NCBI GenBank assembly: GCA_002344125.1 | Contig: DDTQ01000012.1 | Coordinates: 690,197-754,196, forward strand | Reading direction: 5' to 3' | DNA from: Ignavibacteria bacterium UBA2360 | GTDB lineage: Bacteria > Bacteroidota > Ignavibacteria > Tepidaquicellales > OLB5 | DNA: 64,000 nt | Part shown: positions 43,195 through 52,550 of the stretch, piece by piece | Position numbering within the stretch: position 1 is the stretch's first letter | Layout: each line of letters starts with the position of its first letter | Notes under the pieces: model-generated | The model's database searches: none | Told to the model about the DNA's origin: nothing | What the model saw: only the letters and a program-made list of their open reading frames with translations | Made by a program: the position numbers and the translations under genes

Positions 43195-45417
43195 TTACTT
43201 TATCATTATCATCTTCTTTGTATCAACAAACTCACCCGCTTCAATTCTGTAATAATAAATTCCGCTCGGCAGGCTTGTTCCGTCAAATTCAACGTTATAG
43301 TAGCCTTCGGTCTTAATTTCATTATTAATAAGTGTAGCGGTTTCTCTGCCCAGCGCGTCATATATCTTTAATGTAACCGCTGATTTCTTGGGAAGAGCAT
43401 AAGTTAATATTGTTACCGGGTTAAACGGATTCGGGAAATTCTGAGCAAGCTCAAATTTTACAGGTGTTCCGTTCTGGTTATTATTGATACCGATATTTGC
43501 TGTGATCGTGAAGTTGGCATTGGACATATCAAAGAAGATATTTCCAAGCGCTTCGATCTTTATTCTGGCCTGTGAATTTTCAATAGCGGGCAGTGTAACT
43601 GATTCACTGCCGTCATTTGCTGTACTTGCAACAAGTACCGTCGGGAAAGTATTACCGCCATCTGTTGAAAGCGATATCTTTACGTTCGCGCAGCTCACAG
43701 GAGCAGCTGTTGTGTTCGCGACATCCCATGTAACTGTCTGTATTCCGCCAATTGTAACGTTGGTGTTTGGATAAGTTACGAGGAAGGGACCGGCGGTTGC
43801 CGTAGCCTGGAATACAACTTCATCAGATGAAATACCGCCGCCGCCTGCGCGGTTATCTCTGACGGTCATTCTGAATTTAAGAAGCCTGTCATAAGTTGGT
43901 AAACGTTCGCCTAATGTTTGTGTATTGTTGATTATATCTGAAAGTTTAGGAAACACTCTTGTACCGTTTGTTACCGGAGAAAACGGCCTGAAAATTGGCG
44001 CGTTTCCTGTTGGACTGTTTGGATTACCCTGAGGTCCGATATTTGTCTGTTCCCATGAATATGTCAATGGGTCGTTATCAGGATCGGTAGCTGAACCTGT
44101 CAAACTGAACGGTGTTGATATAGGTATTACAAAACCCGCAACTGTTGGCATTGTAAGAACCGGCGGATTGTTACCTGTATTTGTGGTTGTGGGGCAGTTA
44201 TTGCCGTTACCGAATTGTGTGAATGGTATCATCTCTACAAACAGGTTTCCGCCATGTAAATAGGGGATACTGTTGTTTGCAAGACTCGGTGAGCATACAC
44301 CTGCGTAACCCATAATGGTAATTCCGCTTCCCGGTTCCCATGCTGTGGGCGGATTAGCGTTACAGCTTGTATTATTCTGTGTATGGTTACCTGAAAACTG
44401 GTGTCCCATTTCATGGGCTACATAATCAATTGACCATGGATCACCAATTGGTGAAGTTGAGCCTGTTGCACCGCGTGCCTTCTGGCCATTAACACAAACT
44501 ACACTAAGACCCGCAATACCGCCAAAGCTGCCTGTGCTGAATACATGTCCTATATCATAGTTGGCGGTTCCAATTACAGCATCAAGATTAGATTGGTTTT
44601 GGCTCAGCAATGTGCTTCCATTGTTATTTGTGTATGGATCAGTATTGCCATCTGTGTAAATAATGCTCATGTTGTTAGCAATAATTATCAGTCTTACAGA
44701 CATATCTGTTTCATATACGCCTGTAATTCTGTTAACTGTTGTTACAACATTATTCATGGCATTAGCCTGGCCGCCAAGAAGAGTTGTAAACTCACCCGTA
44801 CAGGCAACTGCAAGTCTGTAAGAACGTAACTGCTCGCCTGTTCTGTTAACTATGTTGTTATAAACCGGTTTTTCATGTGAATTTTCGGTTAAACAAACAA
44901 AATTCTGCTGAACTGCCGGTCTGTAATCTTCTCTGTAATATGAAATGTAATAGTCAGTTTCATTCATGCTGTAAGGATCGATGAAAACTGCCCCGTTAGG
45001 TGAAAGGATCATCGCGTGGAAACCCAATGGAGTATTATCAAATCTTACAATTGCGTGCGGGTCGTCAATTCCCTGGCCAAGATAGGTTCTTGTCGCAGGA
45101 AGCTGCGCCTGGAGACCGGGCTCCATTATTGGTGATTCTACAAAGTTAAATCTCGCAAAAGAGCCATTAGGCATTGGCAAAGATATAACAACGTTTGAAT
45201 TTCTAACCTTAACTACCGATTCCAGCGGAGCTGAACGAAGTACGTTATATAATTCAACTTTGTTCAGTTTTACTGTTCTGTATGTTATTGGCGCAAGATA
45301 AACTGTGCCTTTTACATTAAAAGAACCGGGCTGGACATCCTGCCACATTGAGCTGCTTGAAAAAACGGATGAAGTTAAAAACGAAAAAAGAAGTAATGCG
45401 GAAAAGAAAATTTTCAT
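43195..45417 (-). CDS. Reprolysin-like metzincin with T9SS sorting domain
   Basis: A 740-residue exported protease. Signal peptide about 1-20; prodomain-like region to about residue 200; then an M12B/reprolysin-type catalytic domain with 'HEMGHQFSGNH' (HExxHxxGxxH, around residue 336), a zinc-binding site, and a likely Met-turn in 'GITIMGYAGVC'. A PKD/cadherin-like beta region follows ('GSATDPDNDPLTYSWEQ'), then a second beta domain and a T9SS domain ('ELAQNFPNPFNPVTIL', ending 'TKKMIMIK'). It probably degrades protein outside the cell. Confidence 0.9.
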   Translation of the reverse strand: MKIFFSALLLFSFLTSSVFSSSSMWQDVQPGSFNVKGTVYLAPITYRTVKLNKVELYNVLRSAPLESVVKVRNSNVVISLPMPNGSFARFNFVESPIMEPGLQAQLPATRTYLGQGIDDPHAIVRFDNTPLGFHAMILSPNGAVFIDPYSMNETDYYISYYREDYRPAVQQNFVCLTENSHEKPVYNNIVNRTGEQLRSYRLAVACTGEFTTLLGGQANAMNNVVTTVNRITGVYETDMSVRLIIIANNMSIIYTDGNTDPYTNNNGSTLLSQNQSNLDAVIGTANYDIGHVFSTGSFGGIAGLSVVCVNGQKARGATGSTSPIGDPWSIDYVAHEMGHQFSGNHTQNNTSCNANPPTAWEPGSGITIMGYAGVCSPSLANNSIPYLHGGNLFVEMIPFTQFGNGNNCPTTTNTGNNPPVLTMPTVAGFVIPISTPFSLTGSATDPDNDPLTYSWEQTNIGPQGNPNSPTGNAPIFRPFSPVTNGTRVFPKLSDIINNTQTLGERLPTYDRLLKFRMTVRDNRAGGGGISSDEVVFQATATAGPFLVTYPNTNVTIGGIQTVTWDVANTTAAPVSCANVKISLSTDGGNTFPTVLVASTANDGSESVTLPAIENSQARIKIEALGNIFFDMSNANFTITANIGINNNQNGTPVKFELAQNFPNPFNPVTILTYALPKKSAVTLKIYDALGRETATLINNEIKTEGYYNVEFDGTSLPSGIYYYRIEAGEFVDTKKMIMIK

Positions 45418-45645
45418 ATCAATTTTGTTTAAATTATTTGAAAAATTATTGATGAAAATGGAATTATCCGGAAGTGTTGTAATAATCCTCCCTTATTACA
45501 ATCTTCATATAGATTTGATTGTAAGATAACATTTTATCCAATGTATTTCAATATATCAATTTAACTTCATGTACATATAAATATATCAAAATAATACTCA
45601 TTTTATGGCAAATAATTTTCAGCTTTAAATCATATATTTGCAGAT

Positions 45646-46965
45646 ATGAATCCCGTAGAAATCATAAAAAAGAAGCGAAATGGTGAAATTTTATCTGAAG
45701 AAGATATTAACTACTTCATTTCTCACTATGTTAAGGGCAGAATCCCGGATTATCAAAAATCCGCACTGTTAATGGCTATATATTTCAGAGGTTTAAACGG
45801 TGAAGAAACCCTTGGCTTCGTAAAAGCATTTATAAACTCAGGTGAAAAAGTAGATCTATCACATATAAATAAACCAAAGATCGATAAACACTCAACCGGA
45901 GGAGTTGGCGATAAAACTTCGATCATATTGGCTCCGCTGATAGCCTGTTTTGATGTAGTGGTGCCTATGATGTCAGGCAGGGGTTTGGGACACACCGGCG
46001 GTACGCTTGATAAGCTTGAATCAATTCCCGGATTCAATGTTCATCTTTCGATACCTGAATTTGTAAAGAATCTGGAGAAGCTGAATGTATCTATGATCGG
46101 ACAGACCGATACCTTAACTCCCGCGGATAAGAAAATATATGCTCTGCGGGATGTTACTGCTACAGTTGAAAATGTTGGTCTAATAACTGCAAGCATCACA
46201 AGCAAAAAAATTGCCGAAGGCTCCGAAGGGATTGTATATGATGTAAAAGTAGGTAATGGTTCAACACTGCCAACTTATGAAAAATCCAAAGAGCTTGCTT
46301 CAAAACTGCTGAAGACTTCAAAGGATTTTGGACAACAGGCAATCGCTATACTTACCGATATGAGCTCTCCTTTAGGGTACGCTATCGGGAACTGGTCTGA
46401 AATTCTGGAATGCATTGAAATAATGGACCCCGATAGAGAAGTAACACCGCTTTCCCAAGATCTTGTGGAAGTTACTCTTTACCTTGCGGGAGCAATGCTT
46501 CAGCTTGCGGGGAAGTGTGCGGATATTGATCAGGGTGTGAAACTTGCGGAAGAAAAGTTAAACAGCGGCGAGTGCTTTGAAAAATTCAAGGCGCTGGTTG
46601 AAATGCAGGGTGGTGATGTATCGGTCATAAATTCACCCGAAAAATATCCTAAGCCGCAATTCACTGATTCAATTACAGCCGCTGAAAGCGGCTTTATAAC
46701 TGAACTTGATGCGTTAACTTTCGGACTGGCAGCAGTAAATCTTGGCTGCGGCAGAAAAGCTGTTGAGGATAAGATCGATTATTCATCTGCGATCATTCTT
46801 AAGAAGAAAGTATATGACGCAGTTAAAGCGGGTGATCTAATTTGCGAAATATCAGGTGAAACCGAAAAACAGGTGTCATCAACAAAACAAATTCTCTTAA
46901 AAGGTATTACCATTTCGAAAGATAGACCTAATGTAAAAGGAAGAATTATTGAAGTCATTAATTAA
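45646..46965 (+). CDS. Pyrimidine-nucleoside (thymidine) phosphorylase
   Basis: A 439-residue glycosyltransferase-family-3 phosphorylase of normal length. Features are 'KIDKHSTGGVGDKTSIILAPL' (residues about 80-100, phosphate site) and 'SGRGLGHTGGTLDKLESIPGF' (about 108-128, PROSITE-type signature), plus the usual C-terminal domain ending 'GRIIEVIN'. It splits thymidine or uridine with phosphate to base and (deoxy)ribose-1-phosphate for pyrimidine salvage. DeoA and Pdp cannot be separated by eye. It is translationally coupled to the following nuclease gene (17-bp overlap). Confidence 0.9.
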   Translation: MNPVEIIKKKRNGEILSEEDINYFISHYVKGRIPDYQKSALLMAIYFRGLNGEETLGFVKAFINSGEKVDLSHINKPKIDKHSTGGVGDKTSIILAPLIACFDVVVPMMSGRGLGHTGGTLDKLESIPGFNVHLSIPEFVKNLEKLNVSMIGQTDTLTPADKKIYALRDVTATVENVGLITASITSKKIAEGSEGIVYDVKVGNGSTLPTYEKSKELASKLLKTSKDFGQQAIAILTDMSSPLGYAIGNWSEILECIEIMDPDREVTPLSQDLVEVTLYLAGAMLQLAGKCADIDQGVKLAEEKLNSGECFEKFKALVEMQGGDVSVINSPEKYPKPQFTDSITAAESGFITELDALTFGLAAVNLGCGRKAVEDKIDYSSAIILKKKVYDAVKAGDLICEISGETEKQVSSTKQILLKGITISKDRPNVKGRIIEVIN

Positions 46966-47545
46966 ACTTACTCTTAAGACAGTAACAACAGTTGCTGTAC
47001 TTGCGCTGATAATCTATTTTGGATGGAAGTACATCATCCCGAAACTTGATGATAAGGAATCAAAAGATAAGAAGTCTTATTTAGTAAAAAAGGTTTTTGA
47101 TGGCGATACGTTTGAAGCTGAGATCAACGGAAAGAATGAAAAGATCAGAATGCTGGGGATAGACACCCCGGAAAAATGGAATTCAGATAAGTTTGACCGT
47201 GATTCCGAGCGTACAGGCAAAGATAAAGAAACCATACGGAAACTTGGTTCGCTGTCTTCTGATTTTACCACCAGGCTTATCGGCGGTAAGCGTGTGGTGC
47301 TGATACCTGATTCCAAAGGCGATGACAAAGATAAATACGGCAGGCTGCTGAGGTATGTTTACCTCGAAGACGGTACTTTTGTCAATCTGAAAATTGTTGA
47401 AGAGGGTTACGCTAACGCTTACAGAAGGTTCAATGTAACAAAACAGAGTGAGTTCATAAGGGCAGAAGAAGATGCCAGGAAGAACAAAAAAGGCCTGTGG
47501 GGTGATGTGAATGGGCTGAAATACATGGAATCAATTGGCAATTGA
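46949..47545 (+). CDS. Membrane-anchored staphylococcal-nuclease-like protein
   Basis: A 198-residue SNase-family nuclease. A membrane anchor (10-30) puts the catalytic domain outside the cytosol. Active-site positions of staphylococcal nuclease are kept: D53 ('DGDTF'), R67 ('IRMLG'), D72 and E75 ('GIDTPEKW') and R132 ('YGRLLRY'). It should cut DNA and RNA to 3'-phosphates with calcium. The start is TTG at 46949 inside the end of the phosphorylase gene, so the two are co-translated; together they could turn external nucleic acid into usable nucleosides, though a nucleotidase would also be needed. Confidence 0.9.
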   Translation: MKSLIKLTLKTVTTVAVLALIIYFGWKYIIPKLDDKESKDKKSYLVKKVFDGDTFEAEINGKNEKIRMLGIDTPEKWNSDKFDRDSERTGKDKETIRKLGSLSSDFTTRLIGGKRVVLIPDSKGDDKDKYGRLLRYVYLEDGTFVNLKIVEEGYANAYRRFNVTKQSEFIRAEEDARKNKKGLWGDVNGLKYMESIGN

Positions 47546-47620
47546 ATGTTTTATTTTTTGAGATAAATCGTTATTTTACAGTATAAATTCCATAAAGGGG
47601 AAAAAATTTAAGGAGACAAA

Positions 47621-48034
47621 ATGAATACAAAGATGAATCTAAACCGGGTTAAACTTTTCGCTTCTTTAGCTGTCTTATTTTTAATAGTGGTATCATGTTC
47701 CAAACTGCAGAATCTTACAGGCGGTGACAGGCTGTACTTCTGCGAAAAATATACAACCAAAGAAATTGGCGAAGGAACCAAGTTTACAACCGGTACAATT
47801 ACAGTTATGCTTAAACTTTCCAAGCCAATAGGAGTTACATCAGTGGATGTAAATGTAACAGATGTCGCAACAGGCAAACCTGTTGAAACATTTCCGTTCA
47901 CGGTTCAGTCAAGCTGGGATTATATCCACTTTGATGATGTTGAATTCAAAGAACCCGGCAAATACAAAGTCAGCTGTCTCAAAAAAGATGGAACAGTAAT
48001 TGCAAGCAATGAAGTTGAAATTACAAGCAAATAA
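47621..48034 (+). CDS. Small lipoprotein
   Basis: A 137-residue lipoprotein with lipobox 'VVSC' (Cys26) and a strong AAGGAG ribosome-binding site 7 nt before the ATG. The mature part is beta-rich ('TTKEIGEGTKFTTGTITVMLKLSKPIGVTSVDVNVTDVATG...VEFKEPGKYKVSCLKKDGTVIASNEVEIT'), with an immunoglobulin-like look. No family recognised. It is a single-gene unit ended by a strong terminator. Confidence 0.75.
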   Translation: MNTKMNLNRVKLFASLAVLFLIVVSCSKLQNLTGGDRLYFCEKYTTKEIGEGTKFTTGTITVMLKLSKPIGVTSVDVNVTDVATGKPVETFPFTVQSSWDYIHFDDVEFKEPGKYKVSCLKKDGTVIASNEVEITSK

Positions 48035-48057
48035 GATTTGAGTTTATTCGTCTCAAT

Positions 48058-48087
48058 ACGGGCATAATTTCTATGCCCGTTTTTTAT
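48058..48087 (+). terminator. Rho-independent terminator
   Basis: Eight-base arms ACGGGCAT/ATGCCCGT with a 7-nt loop, then six T residues, 24 bp after the lipoprotein stop. Confidence 0.88.
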
Positions 48088-48103
48088 TACTAATTCTGAT
48101 AAA

Positions 48104-48967
48104 ATGAATTTCGCGCACAGGCTGCTTATTGCTATACTGCTTACTCTTGTTCTAAGCAGCAATATTTTTTCTCAAAGGATACGCGGGAACAGGCTCCTTG
48201 AAGTACTGGGGCAAACTGCTTATTCATACCTGCTTAATGCGAACCGCCCGGGCTATGGCGTAGATGCATTCACAATGGAACGGGGAAAAACAAATCTTTC
48301 AATCGGGTTATCATATAGCGATGAAGTAATTGATATACCTGTATCTGTGAACTATGGATTAACGGATGATCTTGAACTTTCCGCGGGACTTTCACCTTAC
48401 ACGGAAAGTTACAACTTCCAGGGTAATAAAATAAACGGCTTTGGTGACTCCTATTTAGGAGTGAAATATTCCTTTCTCGAAACAGATTATTTCATCCACG
48501 GAATCCAGGCGGTAGTTAAACTGCCTACAGCAAGCCGGAACAGCGAGCTTGGAACAGGTAAAGCTGATGTTTACCTCGGAGTGGCGCAGGGTTATGTTAA
48601 CGGCAATTTCGGGTATGACCTCAGCTTTGAATTCAACATTCTCCAGCGAAGAGATTTCCCAAATACAAAAAAATACCCCGCCGTGATCCAGAATCAAATA
48701 GACAGCGCAAAGAGTTCTTATGACTATTCAATTGAACCTGAAATTGTAATTTCCGGTGGCCCCTCATTTAATATCTCAAAAAATGTTTCAACCTACATCG
48801 GGTTCTCTTTTTCACGAAATACGAGGCTCAATTACAATTCACAAAGTCTCTACGGGGGAGCCGGATTAATGCTCTCCAAAAAAACAGGATTATCTCTGGG
48901 TGGTTCCTACGGACTTGAAGAAGCCGGGACGTGGGGAGTTTCTGCAGGGTTGGGCTTCACGTTTTAA
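48104..48967 (+). CDS. Outer-membrane beta-barrel protein
   Basis: A 287-residue exported protein (signal peptide to about residue 24, 'SSNIFSQ'). The rest is a series of amphipathic strands with the alternating pattern of an outer-membrane barrel ('NLSIGLSYSDEVIDIPVSVNYGLTDDLELSAGLSPY', 'FGDSYLGVKYSFLE') and ends in 'WGVSAGLGFTF', whose final Phe fits the BAM recognition signal. It resembles the MetA-pathway/phenol-degradation outer-membrane family in layout. Function unknown. Confidence 0.75.
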   Translation: MNFAHRLLIAILLTLVLSSNIFSQRIRGNRLLEVLGQTAYSYLLNANRPGYGVDAFTMERGKTNLSIGLSYSDEVIDIPVSVNYGLTDDLELSAGLSPYTESYNFQGNKINGFGDSYLGVKYSFLETDYFIHGIQAVVKLPTASRNSELGTGKADVYLGVAQGYVNGNFGYDLSFEFNILQRRDFPNTKKYPAVIQNQIDSAKSSYDYSIEPEIVISGGPSFNISKNVSTYIGFSFSRNTRLNYNSQSLYGGAGLMLSKKTGLSLGGSYGLEEAGTWGVSAGLGFTF

Positions 48968-49048
48968 TTCTTCACAGCAGAACTTTGTTCCGCAAAATCC
49001 ATTTTATATTCTAAATAACTCATCTATCCTGAAATACAATACTGTTAT

Positions 49049-49390
49049 ATGCAGCCATATTACACGATCGCGCTTTTACTGGTTTCCAATATATTCATGA
49101 ACTTTGCATGGTACGGACATTTAAAAAACCGCGCTATGCCGCTATACTGGGCAATATTGATAAGCTGGGGGATAGCTTTCTTCGAATATACGCTAACTGT
49201 CCCGGCTAACAGAATAGGAATAGAAGTATTCAGCCTGTTCCAGCTTAAGATCATACAGGAAATTATTACTATAGTGGTGTTTATTGCAATTGCGGTTTTT
49301 TTCTTCCATGAAAAGCTGAAATGGAACTACATTGCAGGCTTTGCCTGCATTCTGCTTGCTGTATTTTTTGTATTTTATGACTGGAAATGA
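49049..49390 (+). CDS. DMT-type small membrane protein (DUF486)
   Basis: A 113-residue protein with four hydrophobic helices and the DUF486 pattern: 'LLLVSNIFMNFAWYGHLK', 'LYWAILISWGIAFFEYTLTVPANRIG', 'FSLFQLKIIQEIITIVVFIAIAVFFFHEKLKWNYIAGFACILLAVFFVF'. It is related to the drug/metabolite transporter superfamily. Substrate unknown. It stands alone on the plus strand. Confidence 0.87.
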   Translation: MQPYYTIALLLVSNIFMNFAWYGHLKNRAMPLYWAILISWGIAFFEYTLTVPANRIGIEVFSLFQLKIIQEIITIVVFIAIAVFFFHEKLKWNYIAGFACILLAVFFVFYDWK

Positions 49391-49492
49391 TTATTTCCTG
49401 AGATTTTTCTCAAATACAGGTATTAATCTTTATACAGAAAACAAGCTTTATGTTTGTTATATTGCCTTTTAAATTTTGATCAAAACTAAATT

Positions 49493-50314
49493 ATGTCCAT
49501 CCTCGCCGGGGAAAAGTTTGAACTCAAACTTCTGCCTTCTATGGCTGTTGCATTGCACGAAGAGTGCGAAGATAACCGTTATAGCAGGCTGGTTGAGCGT
49601 TTTAACGATGAACACGTACTCTACAATCCGCTAATTGTCGCAAATCACAGCGGCAGTTACATTTTAATTGATGGCGCTAACAGGTTTGAGGCGCTCAAAC
49701 AGATCGGCTGCAAAGCGATTCTGGCGCAGCTTGTCGATTACGCATCAAGTGATGTTGTGCTTAAATCATGGTATCACTTTGTGAGCTTTATGACCATTGA
49801 GGAGCTGATTGAATTTGCAGCAGGCAATAAGTTGATTACTGCATCTTTAACAGATATCCGTAAACCTGAAAGCAAAAATGAACTGATCGTTCACTCAACT
49901 TCCGGTAAAGTGCTTTCTGTGATGTTAAGCGGCGATCTTGAAACTATGCTGGGTGAGCTATCAGCCTTAAACAGGTTTTATGATGAGAAGTACAGCTATA
50001 CAAGGATTGATAGTGATACCGATATTTCCAGGATCAAAGAGCTTTCGCCTGATGAAGGTCTGTTGTTTGTATTCCCTGAGCTGAGCAAAGATGATATTGT
50101 TAAAATTGCGGGGCTGCAGCAGAAGCTGCCTGCGGGTATTTCACGGCATTTAATACCAAACAGGGTGCTGCACATCAAGATATTGATTGACGCGTTACAG
50201 ACCGATGAGAATATCGATAAACGAAACGAAGAGCTGCAAAAACATATACAGCACAAGATAGATTCTAAAAAAGTGAGGCTGTACAGAGAGCCAATACTGG
50301 TGTTTGACGAATAA
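49493..50314 (+). CDS. ParB/sulfiredoxin-fold protein
   Basis: A 273-residue soluble protein. Residues about 35-85 carry a ParB/Srx-like motif: 'HVLYNPLIVANHSGSYILIDGANRFEALKQIGCKAILAQLVDY', where 'DGANRFEAL' occupies the nucleotide-binding box (DGxHR in ParB, SerK and SbnI). There is no helix-turn-helix as in chromosomal ParB, and the C-terminal 190 residues resemble nothing known to me. The SerK/SbnI group phosphorylates free serine, so a small-molecule kinase role is possible; the His of DGxHR is Asn here. It is followed 23 bp later by the lolC/E-like gene. Confidence 0.65.
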   Translation: MSILAGEKFELKLLPSMAVALHEECEDNRYSRLVERFNDEHVLYNPLIVANHSGSYILIDGANRFEALKQIGCKAILAQLVDYASSDVVLKSWYHFVSFMTIEELIEFAAGNKLITASLTDIRKPESKNELIVHSTSGKVLSVMLSGDLETMLGELSALNRFYDEKYSYTRIDSDTDISRIKELSPDEGLLFVFPELSKDDIVKIAGLQQKLPAGISRHLIPNRVLHIKILIDALQTDENIDKRNEELQKHIQHKIDSKKVRLYREPILVFDE

Positions 50315-50337
50315 TTACAGAGTGAAGATATAATTTA

Positions 50338-51564
50338 ATGTTCGAAAGATTTATAGCAAGAAGGTACCTGCTTTCAAAACGTAAAGTGCAGTTTATAACT
50401 GTAATTACTTTAATTTCCGTTATAGGGCTATCTGTGGGAGTCACAGCGCTTATAGTAATGCTCTCTGTATTCAACGGTTTCAATAAATTCCAGGTGGATA
50501 CACTTACGGGGTTCGACCCGCATATCAGGGTTGAAGCCGATACCGGGTCAACAGTCACAGATTACGCCTCGCTAATGGGCAGAATATCAGCGGAAACAAA
50601 ACCAACAGAGATCGCTCCATACACTATCAATAAAGGCGTCATATCCACAAAGAAGAATAATATTGTTGCTTTTGTAAAAGGTGTTGATGAAAAAAAAATA
50701 TCCGGACTCTCTGATGTAAAAGAAAAAGTCACTCTTGGTAATTTTGAATTCAGAGATAACGATGAGTTTGGCGGTATTGTGCTCGGCAACAGCCTTGCTG
50801 CAAAACTTGAAGCGAGAGTGCTTGATACTATTACGGTTATGAGTCCAGTGGGAATGGAAAAAGCTTTGACGCAGATTGTTACACCGAAGACACAAAAATT
50901 CATTGTGCGGGGAATATTTGACGCTAACAACCGTGATTATGATAAGCTATATTCATTTATTTCATTGCCCAAATCACAGAGCCTGTATGACCTTGGCAAT
51001 TCGGTTAACGGTGTAGAGCTTAGGATAGGTGATATTGACGACTCCGAAGACGAGAAGGAAAAACTGACCGCCGCGCTTGGTAAAGGTTACAGGGTAAATA
51101 CCTGGTATGATATGCACGAAGATCTTTATTCAGTTATGCAGGTTGAAAGATGGACTGCATTTATTGTGCTTTCCCTGATTATTGCAGTGGCGTCATTCAG
51201 TATTGTTGGTTCATTGACAATGACGGTCATAGAGAAAAAGCGTGATATAGGAATACTTAAGGCAATGGGTACAAAAAATTCAGGCATACTTAAGATCTTT
51301 ATGTTTGAAGGAATATTGATCGGGGTTTATGGCACAATTTTAGGCTCAGTGCTTGGTTTGGCAATTTGTTTGGGTCAGATATATTTCAAGTTTTACCCGC
51401 TTGATGGAATGGTATATTCAATTGATGCATTGCCTGTCGATATACGTTACACTGATTTCATTTATGTTGGATTATGCGCGCTGTTAATTTCACTGCTGGC
51501 ATCACTTTACCCGGCATTTAAAGCCGCAAGGCAGGAGCCGATAAAGGCAATTCGTTGGGAGTGA
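50338..51564 (+). CDS. lolC: LolC/LolE-type lipoprotein-releasing permease
   Basis: A 408-residue ABC permease. The N-terminus 'FERFIARRYLLSKRKVQFITVITLISVIGLSVGVTALIVMLSVFNGF' is the LolC/E signature, followed by a periplasmic domain (about 50-260) and three C-terminal membrane helices with the MacB/FtsX coupling loop 'EKKRDIGILKAMGTKNSGILKIFMFEG'. With LolD it extracts lipoproteins from the inner membrane. Only one permease gene is present, as in many non-enteric bacteria, so it may work as a homodimer. A REP palindrome lies between it and lolD. Confidence 0.88.
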   Translation: MFERFIARRYLLSKRKVQFITVITLISVIGLSVGVTALIVMLSVFNGFNKFQVDTLTGFDPHIRVEADTGSTVTDYASLMGRISAETKPTEIAPYTINKGVISTKKNNIVAFVKGVDEKKISGLSDVKEKVTLGNFEFRDNDEFGGIVLGNSLAAKLEARVLDTITVMSPVGMEKALTQIVTPKTQKFIVRGIFDANNRDYDKLYSFISLPKSQSLYDLGNSVNGVELRIGDIDDSEDEKEKLTAALGKGYRVNTWYDMHEDLYSVMQVERWTAFIVLSLIIAVASFSIVGSLTMTVIEKKRDIGILKAMGTKNSGILKIFMFEGILIGVYGTILGSVLGLAICLGQIYFKFYPLDGMVYSIDALPVDIRYTDFIYVGLCALLISLLASLYPAFKAARQEPIKAIRWE

Positions 51565-51573
51565 ATATTTTTT

Positions 51574-51597
51574 GTCATTCCTGCGAAGGCAGGAATC
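51574..51597. repeat. REP palindrome between lolC and lolD
   Basis: A palindrome with arms ATTCCTGC/GCAGGAAT in 'GTCATTCCTGCGAAGG'. The same element recurs at 52486-52509, and a variant with arms ATCCCCGC/GCGGGGAT at 52388-52407. It would form a hairpin in the lolC-lolD transcript. Confidence 0.8.
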
Positions 51598-51690
51598 TTT
51601 ATTGTGATTTGATTAAATGCCAGGCAAGCAACAATACCAACATGAACGAATTTTCATCTTTCACTAAAAGTTGATTTAAAACAAATAATT

Positions 51691-52380
<690 letters not shown>

Positions 52381-52387
52381 TGTACAC

Positions 52388-52509
52388 ATCCCCGCGAAAG
52401 CGGGGATCTATAATCACTTAGTGGTTCTTGTTAATCATTTGACATGTTATCATTCTTCAAACATTCTATCAATTTTCATTCATTTGTCATTCCTGCGAAG
52501 GCAGGAATC
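52388..52509. repeat. Two REP palindromes after lolD
   Basis: REPs at 52388-52407 (ATCCCCGC/GCGGGGAT) and 52486-52509 (ATTCCTGC/GCAGGAAT) differ at paired stem positions. The second matches the copy at 51574-51597. They lie upstream of the TonB-receptor-like gene. Confidence 0.8.
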
Positions 52510-52550
52510 TTGTTTAAGGGAAGCCACAAAATTTCAGAATTAAATATTAA

